Source of the DNA: Macrotis lagotis
Lineage: Eukaryota; Chordata; Mammalia; Peramelemorphia; Peramelidae
Assembly (NCBI RefSeq): GCF_037893015.1
Contig: NC_133660.1
Location: 280,861,067-280,925,066 of the forward strand
Length of the DNA: 64,000 nt
Reading direction: 5' to 3'
Shown in pieces: positions 1 through 64,000 of the stretch (position 1 is the stretch's first letter; the number at the start of each line of letters is the position of its first letter). Under the pieces are notes generated by a model. That model was not told where the DNA came from and did not search any database. It worked only from the letters and a program-made list of their open reading frames with translations. The translations under genes were made by a program, and so were the position numbers.

Positions 1-1048
1 ATACCCCTTTTACCATTTGACCGATTCTGTATTTTTTTGTGCCTCTTGTACCAAGCTGATAATTCTCTTTTCATAATTTTATTGAATCACTCTCATTTCT
101 TTTCCCAGTTTGTCCTCTAACAATTATATCTTTTGCTTTAATTCTTCCAGAAATTCTTTTTTTTTATTCTTCCAGAAATTCTTAATAGGTTTGGGTCCAA
201 TTAGTATTTTTCTTGGAGACTTTGGTTGTAACTGTTTGCACATGATTGTCTTTTTCTGAGTTTATCTCTTGGTTTTCCTTATTAACATAGTAACATTTTT
301 ATGATCAAAGTCTATTTTGCTGTTTGCTCATTTTCCTGGACTATTTTTTGACTTTGAACTTTATGGCCAAGATGGACTCTGCTCCTTTGGGTGGGGACAC
401 ACTGTCCTAAATTTCCGGCTTTTTTGTATTGCTGGCTTCTAAGTTCGCTCTGAGAGTGCTAGTTTTCAGTGCTTTTAAGGTGGTGTGATCTATGAAGAGG
501 TATGGTGACTGCTCTTCTGGTCCACACTCCAAGCTGTACTCAGGAAGGGTCCTTGCTCCCCTGGAGCCACAAATATTAAGGCTTCTCTTGGCCTATGGAA
601 CAGTAGCCAGGTCCCCTGCTCTCCTGTAGGTACAAGTTCTGGAACTCCTCTCTGCCTTAGACCTGCAACCAAGACCTCTCTTCCCTGGGACTGACCCATC
701 ACAACTGCTCTTGTCCACCCTGGAACTGCACCTGCAGAAAGGTGTATGGGCAGTGGACTCGCTAATCAGCTGTATCCACTGCCAGTGGAGGGTCCCCTCT
801 GACCAGCTGTCAAAGCCCCCACCTTCTCTGGTTGAGAGCTCCCAAAGCTTTCCCCTATCCGAGGGTTATAAACCTCTCTTGTTATCCTCCTAAGTTGTCC
901 TAGGCTGAAAAATGGCCCCCCTCTGATTTTCGATTGGCTTTGCTGTCTCGATTGATTTGGGGAATTATTTTAAAGTTGTTTGGAGGGAAATAGTGGGAGC
1001 ATTCAGCTGGGTTGTTGGCTTTAATCTGCCATCTTGACTCTCCTCCAT
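1..1048 (-). mobile_element. L1 retrotransposon, 5' end (5' UTR), cut by window edge
   Basis: On the minus strand the block opens at about 1048 with GGAGAGTCAAGATGGCAGAT, the typical ggagccaagatggcgga-like start of marsupial L1 5' UTRs. It continues leftwards for over 1 kb off the window edge. A true 5' start implies a full-length or near full-length copy. The family is recognised from memory, and the body is not in view. Confidence 0.7.
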
Positions 1049-1084
1049 CCCACTTAATTCTCCCTATTAGAGAATTATTCACCT

Positions 1085-1729
1085 ATTATAAAAATTTAAT
1101 TAAAATTTGATTTTTTCTTCAATTACATGAATGCCAAAATGTTCAACATTTGAGTTATTTTTAAATTTGAATTACACATTCTCTTCTTCTCTCCCTCCTC
1201 TCCCCTCTTCTTGAGATAGCAAGAAATTCAACATAGATTAAACGTTTGCAGTCTTACAAAAACATTTCCATATTAGCCATGTTTCAGAAGAAAAAAACAG
1301 ATCAAAAAACAAAAATAAAGTTGTAAAAAAAAAGAATTCAGACTCCATCAGTTCTTTCTCTGGATGTGAATAACAGTTTTTTCATTTTAAGTCTTTTGGA
1401 AACTTTTTAGGTCATTGTATTCCTGAGAATAGCTGTCATTCAAGCTGATCATTGTACAATATTGCTATTACCTTGTAGAATGTTCTCCTTGATTTGTTCT
1501 TTTCATTTTGCATCAATTCATGTAAATCTACCCAGGTTTTTCTGAAAGCGTCCTGCACATTATTTATTATAGGACAGTATTATTCCTTCACAATCATATA
1601 CCACATTTTGTTCAGCCATTCCACAATTGATGGTTATTCATTAATTTTCAATTCTTTGCCACCACAAACAGAGCTTCTATAAATATTGTAGCTAAATGGA
1701 TGGATGGGTGGATGGATGGATACGATAGG

Positions 1730-1792
<63 letters not shown>

Positions 1793-2620
1793 TGAGAGAC
1801 AGACAGATGTGTATATCTGTGTGTGTCCTTTACCTTTTTCTTTGATTTCTTTGGGATACAGACCTAGAAGTGGTCTTACTGGGTCAAAGGGTATGCACAG
1901 TTTTATAGCTCTTTGGGTATAATTCCAAATCATTTCCAGAATGGTTGGACTGGTTTACAATTCCACCAATGTTGCATTATTGTCTCTATTTTCCCACATC
2001 CCCTCCAACATTTGTCATTTTCCTTTTCTGTCATATTAGTCAATCTAATAGGTGTGAGGTACTATCACAGAATTCTTTTAATTTGCATTTCTCTTATCAA
2101 TAGACTAAAGAAATTTTTATGTCTACAGATAGCTTAGGTTTCTTCTGAAAACTGCCTGTGCCCATCCTTTGACCATTTATCAACTGGGGAATGATTTGTA
2201 TTCTTATAAATTTAACTCAATTTTCTCTATATTTAAAATAGGCATCTTTTGACAGTATTTTGCTTTCGTTGTAATCCTGGTTACATTACTTTGTAAAAAA
2301 TCTTTTTAATTTTATGTAATCAAAATTATTTTGTATTCTGTAATGTTCTCTATCTCTTTCACAAATTCTTCCATTATCCATAGGGCTGACAGGTAAAATA
2401 TTCATTTTATGCTCCCCTAGTTTGCTTATGATATTGCTCTTTATGTTTAAATCATACAACGTGAGATCTTGGTTGACACCTAGTTTCTGCTAAACTGCTT
2501 TTTAGTTTTCCTAAAAATTTTCATCAAATAGTGATTTCTTGTCCCAAAATCTTGAATCTTTGGGTTTGTCAAACCCAAATACTATAGTTCTATTGTTTTT
2601 AGAATAACATAGAAACTTCT
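1085..2620 (-). mobile_element. Older L1 fragment: ORF2 tail and 3' UTR
   Basis: The plus strand shows the reverse complement of the conserved L1 ORF2 end: ctttgggtataattccaaat, catttccagaatggttggac, cccacatcccctccaacatt and ataggtgtgaggtactatca. It then runs to ttctttctctggatgtgaat and the 3' UTR. Stops in every frame show it is dead. A GATA microsatellite (1696-1792) interrupts it. Confidence 0.85.
1696..1792 (+). repeat. ATGG/GATA microsatellite inside L1
   Basis: A run of (ATGG)n passes into about 16 units of (TAGA)n. Confidence 0.97.
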
Positions 2621-4500
2621 GTTTGGCATTCACCACTCCATCATCTGACCTCAACTTATCTATCAAGGAAGTGGTCTCATTGCTCATTCATATACTATTC
2701 TCCAGTCAAATAGGTCAACTTCCAACCCAACCACACCTGCCCATCCACTGTAACTCTGATTTATGTCTTCCCAAGTGTTCATCACAGGCGGCTCATGCAG
2801 TATTGGTGAAATTCTTCCTTGGTTTTCTCAGACCCCATGAGAGTACTAGTGGAGCCCTCTGACTGGGCATCTGTCTTTATTCACCTTTGTCCCATCACCA
2901 GCCCATCTTCTCTTCACATCATTCCTGGATAACAGCCCTTTCTCCTATTCATCTTCTCATAGGTTCTATGTTGCACCTGCTCCTATTCACTGCGAATGTC
3001 TCCAATGCCTAATCCTCACATCTCTAATTCTTCAGGGGCAGGTTTGATTGCTATGTAGCAACATGGGCAAAATGGTTGTATTTTGAAAATGAACTTTTGC
3101 TCTTATGGGAAGCTTGGAGTCAGTAAAAGAGTTTTGCAGTTTTCCAATGGCAGTCCACCCCATCCTCTTCCTCCTTTCTAATTCTAGACACAGCTCAGTA
3201 TCTACCTGCATTATCTATATGAGAAATCTGTTTCAGATAACACGCCCTGTAGGACAAACATCCATTTAGATACATGTTGAAATCCTGGCAATAGCCATCC
3301 TTCATCCACTTGGTCTTTCCTGGACAGATGGCACCAACCTTCTCTGAGGGATTAGCGATTAGTCTCAGAGTCTCTATAATACTTCAGAGTCTGATGAAAA
3401 CAAAACAATTTAATTCACCAACAAAAAGATCTCAACCTCTCCAGGATAATTCCTTCTGGAGCTGGATGGACTCTGAGCTCTTCCATAACTGTGCAGGTTC
3501 CCACACATCTCCTGGTTTCATGCCATAGACGATGATTATGATTAGATCATCAAGTAAGAGATATTTCAGTAGCTACATCTATTGAGGAACCTTGAATTCA
3601 GATCCTGATGTAGGAATGCTGTGAAAGAGCCTGGGTTGTTCGCCCCATCCCGATTCCATACTCCATAAGTGCCAACCACAATGGAACTTTATAATCGTCA
3701 TCTTTCAGTCAAATATGCAACGGTCAAGCGGGCGTCCAGTGTTATAAAATTCTGCTTGTTGTCCACTAATAATTAATACCTATCTTCATTGAGGATGATC
3801 TTGATTTGTAAATAGATAATCTCTAAAAAAACTGTGCAAAGCTGGGTAAGTGGGACTATAGGATGGTGGCTATTTTTGCTTTGTTTGTCACCTTTTTTTT
3901 TTGGTTTTGTTTTTGTTGGGGGTGTTTTTTAGAGGTAATTGGGATGAAGTGACTTGCCCAGGGTCACACAACTTCTAAATGTCTTGACTCTGGTGCTCTG
4001 CCCATGGAGCTGGTTCACAAAGCCAGAACTCCTAGCTTAAAAATGTACAATTTATATCAGATTACTTGCCCTATCAGGGAGGGAGAGGGAAGAGAATGAT
4101 GAAGGGATAGAATCTGGAAAACAAAGCTTTAAAAAAAAGTAAATGTTAAGAATTATCTTTAACATGTGGTTAGGGGAAAGTAAAATACTATTTAAAAAAG
4201 ATAAAACCCCAAGCTTAGAGAGGGTCTTCTCAAGTGCTTCACAGAATTTCTCTGTAACCTTGACCTTAGCAGCTGATGTTGGTACAAGAGATGTAATTAT
4301 TTCCATGATGGCATTTTTGCAAATGTTTGTCATTAGCACTGCAGCTAGTGTGGAACCAATGTCCCATGAAATAAGATTCCCTACAGCTTTGGGGCATGTG
4401 TGAAACCCACTCCCCCAACTCCTGTCTTGGCCAACAAAGCAGCATCCTTTCATGAACTGTCATTCCCTTCTTTCATCTGCTTTCATTTATAACAATTGTT
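2621..4500. other. Intergenic, mostly unassigned
   Basis: No gene found. A minus-strand SINE remnant covers about 3892-4030 (gaagtgacttgcccagggtcacaca). The strand opposite 3060-3720 has open phrases in shifting frames (for example a run reading VGTYGVWNRDGANNPGSF) broken by stops and frameshifts. This could be a decayed pseudogene that I could not name. The 133-codon frame at 4052-4453 matches nothing I know. Confidence 0.5.
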
Positions 4501-4655
4501 AAGGGGTGGCTAGGTGGTGCAGTGGATAGCGCACCTGCCCTGGAGTCAGCAGGACCTGAGTTCAAATCCAGCCTCAGACACTTAATAATTACCTAGCTGT
4601 GTGGCCTTGGGCAAGTCACTTAACCCCATTGCCTTGCAAAAACCTAAAAAAAAGA
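4501..4655 (+). mobile_element. tRNA-derived marsupial SINE
   Basis: Full copy: ggtggctaggtggtgcagtg ... ctgagttcaaatccagcctc ... cctagctgtgtggccttggg ... ccttgcaaaaacctaaaaaa. The GTTCAAATC box-B-like phrase is retained. Confidence 0.9.
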
Positions 4656-4859
4656 AATCATTAGAATGCTATGATGTGGCTCCTACCTGGACATCCAAGG
4701 GTCTCACTCTTACAAGGACCAACCATCAAGTGAGGCTTGTGAATGGATTGAGAACTGTGGGATTCACTGAACCTATTTCTATGTCTAGTGAGGCATCAGG
4801 GGCAGTTGCTCAAGCCTGGTGCCATTTTATAGATTTGTTTTTCAAGTAGTTGGGCCAAT

Positions 4860-5013
4860 TTTTTTTTATTTTAGGTTTTTGCAAGGCAATGGGGTTAAGT
4901 GGCTTGCCCAAGGCCACACAGCTAGGTCATTAAGTGTCTGAGACTGGATTTGAACCCAGGTACTCCTGATCCCAGGGCTGGTGCTTTATCCACTATGCCA
5001 TCTAGCCGCCCCC
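4860..5013 (-). mobile_element. tRNA-derived marsupial SINE
   Basis: Antisense copy starting with a T-rich tail, then ggtttttgcaaggcaatggg, and ending tgccatctagccgcccc. Confidence 0.9.
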
Positions 5014-5400
5014 AATGAACTTCCAACAAAATGTGATCAACCTGTTGGATATGATTTCTGATTCAACAAATATTTGTTGAATTAAATTGTAGATAGAATC
5101 CAGGTCTGTTTACTACCTGTATGACCTTGGGCACATCCCATCACTTCCTGATGCTGGTTTCCTTCTCTGCAGCACAATGGGCTTGGACTATATAATCTCT
5201 AAGAGTGATAATGGCAAAGAATAAATTACATTTGATGTAAGGGAAATTTCTCAAGCCAATAGTGGTGTCCCAAAGCATGATGTGCCCAAGGTTCCAATTC
5301 AAGTCTGGGTTGGACTGGGCCAACTCTGACATTGCTTGTGATTCTTAAGTCTTATGGCCTATGCCACCCTCTTCCGTGATTCTGCTGCTTTGTTACTTCC
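5014..5400. other. Intergenic, nothing recognised
   Basis: A short MIR-like phrase (gtatgaccttgggcacatcc) lies near 5120. Otherwise no gene or repeat is visible. Confidence 0.5.
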
Positions 5401-5795
5401 AGCTAGGTGATGCTGTAGTTAGAGCTCCTGGCCTGAAGTCAAGAAGACTCATCTTTCTGAGTTCAGATCTAGCCTCATTGACAAGCTATGCAATTCTGGA
5501 CAAGTCACTTTACCCTGTTTGCCTCAGTTTCCTCATCTGTTAAATGAGTTAGAGAAGGAAATGGTGAACCATTCCAGTATCTATGCCAAGAAAACCCCAT
5601 TGGGGGGTAGCTAGATGATGCAGTGGATAGAGTACTGGAGTCCAAATCCGGCCTTAATAATTATTTAACTGTGTGAACCTGGGGCAAGTCACTTAACCCC
5701 ACTGCTTTGCAACCTCCCCCAAAAAAGTCCTTTTGGGGTCACGAAGAGATGAACACAACTGAAAAACAAATGAACAAAACAATGAGAAGGATTTC
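5401..5795 (+). mobile_element. Mar1-like SINE interrupted by a younger SINE
   Basis: The Mar1 body (ctcatctttctgagttcaga ... cagtttcctcatctgttaaa ... atgccaagaaaacccc) stops near 5598 and resumes at about 5729 with cttttggggtcacgaagaga, its normal 3' end. The interruption is a separate SINE. Confidence 0.8.
5599..5728 (+). mobile_element. tRNA-derived SINE nested in Mar1
   Basis: Reads ggtagctagatgatgcagtg ... gtcacttaaccccactgctt and an A-rich tail, embedded in the Mar1 copy. Confidence 0.85.
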
Positions 5796-6389
5796 ACCTT
5801 GGACTTCACCAAGTCTAAGCCTGGAAGTTATGGGAAATAGAGATTTCCACATGATTATAACAATAAAATAAAACAACTCAAATACTCTGACATCACATCT
5901 TGGCACACCTTCTCTATGGAAAAGAGTCCATGGTCATCTTCTCCCTTGTCTTTAATTGTGGCAGGTCACTGTTTCTCAGTGTTCTTTTCTCAGAAACGTT
6001 CAACTGTCGATTTTTCAGAAATGAAACATACACTACAAGGTCAGTGATTAATGCTAAAGGACCTCAATTAAAGAAACATTGGAATACTGAAGAAAACAAT
6101 TTTCTGACCCTCAGAAAATTACTGGGTTCCTGGGGGGCAGAGAGCTACCCTTGCCAGAACCTTCCCCTTCCAGCTGAGGCTGGTCTACAGGGAATACTCG
6201 GTCCTTCGTGCTCTGAGATGTATGACTCTAAGTAACCTATATCCCATAATCCAGTGGGATTCTTTAGTTTGGCCAACAAAGATGGACCCGAACAAGCAGA
6301 TGACTTGAAACCCATCGTTCCAGGATACATACACGCCACAGGTACGCCGACTCAAGGCTCTGAACCCAAGTCAAGTAGCACAGAAAGAA
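5796..6389. other. Region just downstream of LRP5
   Basis: No gene or repeat recognised. The open frame at 5900-6235 has no recognisable domain. Confidence 0.5.
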
Positions 6390-6606
6390 AGGGAATTAAG
6401 TTAAAAAATTAAATTTATAAATATTTTTCCACTGTACAAAGTTTTCACAGCCCTGCCCACCCTGGTATTATTCACATTTTTTGTGTTTTAAAATCCCAAC
6501 CATATTTATTTATTTTTTAAAATCATAAAATATATTTTTCTTTGTTCATATTTAAAAATATTTACAAGGGGAAGGGGAAGAAGCGAGCCCAGGTGGGGGG
6601 CCAAGG
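6390..6606 (-). other. LRP5: LRP5 3' UTR (core, distal end approximate)
   Basis: On the minus strand the sequence after the stop runs through TGTAAATATTTTTAAATATG, AACAAAGAAAAATATATTTT and AACTTTGTACAGTGGA to TATTTATAAATTTAATTTTT. This matches the human LRP5 3' UTR as I remember it, so the short UTR appears conserved. The true cleavage site cannot be fixed from sequence alone. Confidence 0.7.
6505..6514 (-). promoter_or_regulatory. Candidate polyadenylation signals (two overlapping AATAAA)
   Basis: The plus strand reads tttatttatt, which is AATAAATAAA on the minus strand: two overlapping canonical hexamers about 95 bp after the stop codon. If used, the 3' UTR would be about 120 bp. Conserved-looking sequence continues past it, so a longer form ending near 6390 is also possible. 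Confidence 0.5.

Positions 6607-64000
<57,394 letters not shown>

Noticed and set aside
4052..4453. 133-codon open frame on the minus strand
   Set aside because: No recognisable domain, no splice or promoter context, and it overlaps a plus-strand open frame of the same kind. Not called as a gene.
4550..4575. tRNA genes, suggested by GGTTCAAATCC-like box B sequences
   Set aside because: Every case lies in a tRNA-derived SINE with a poly-A tail; no cloverleaf with intact acceptor stem is present.

Overview
The window is vertebrate nuclear DNA from a marsupial. The evidence is dense interspersed repeats of marsupial type: a tRNA-derived SINE with the ggcagctaggtg / gcctagctgtgtggccttgg consensus, a Mar1-like SINE, and L1 pieces with marsupial-style 3' and 5' ends. 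The SINE flavour (acacttaataattacctagctg, then a poly-A after ccttgcaaaaa) suggests an Australian lineage, perhaps a dasyurid. That last step is from memory and not tested.

One protein-coding gene is present: LRP5, the Wnt co-receptor, on the minus strand. It runs from exon 6 at the right (63640) to the stop codon and 3' UTR at the left (6607 and about 6390). Eighteen coding exons (6-23) were placed by joining translations through splice sites. They give 1276 residues in one open frame, equal to human residues 340-1615. Exons 1-5 and the promoter lie beyond the right edge. The paralogue LRP6 is excluded by many residues. All internal splice sites are GT-AG except the donor of intron 13, which is GC.

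Protein layout, right to left on the plus strand: YWTD propeller 2 (exons 6-8), EGF2 and propeller 3 (9-12), EGF3 (12), propeller 4 (13-16), EGF4 (17), three LDLa repeats (18-19), transmembrane helix (20), and a cytoplasmic tail (20-23) with all five PPPSPxS-type motifs.

The rest is intronic or downstream. Positions 1-6390 lie 3' of the gene and hold a 5'-complete L1, an older L1 tail and several SINEs. Intron 7 is about 24 kb and carries most of the L1s and microsatellites.

Non-gene structure worth a second look: a 14-bp-period array of about 21 AGGTCA-like half-sites in intron 11; a convergent pair of CTCF-like motifs in intron 22; a five-copy ~55-bp tandem repeat in intron 12; two 140-bp direct repeats about 1 kb apart in intron 7; and several nested SINE insertions with readable target-site duplications. 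No separate new gene system was found.
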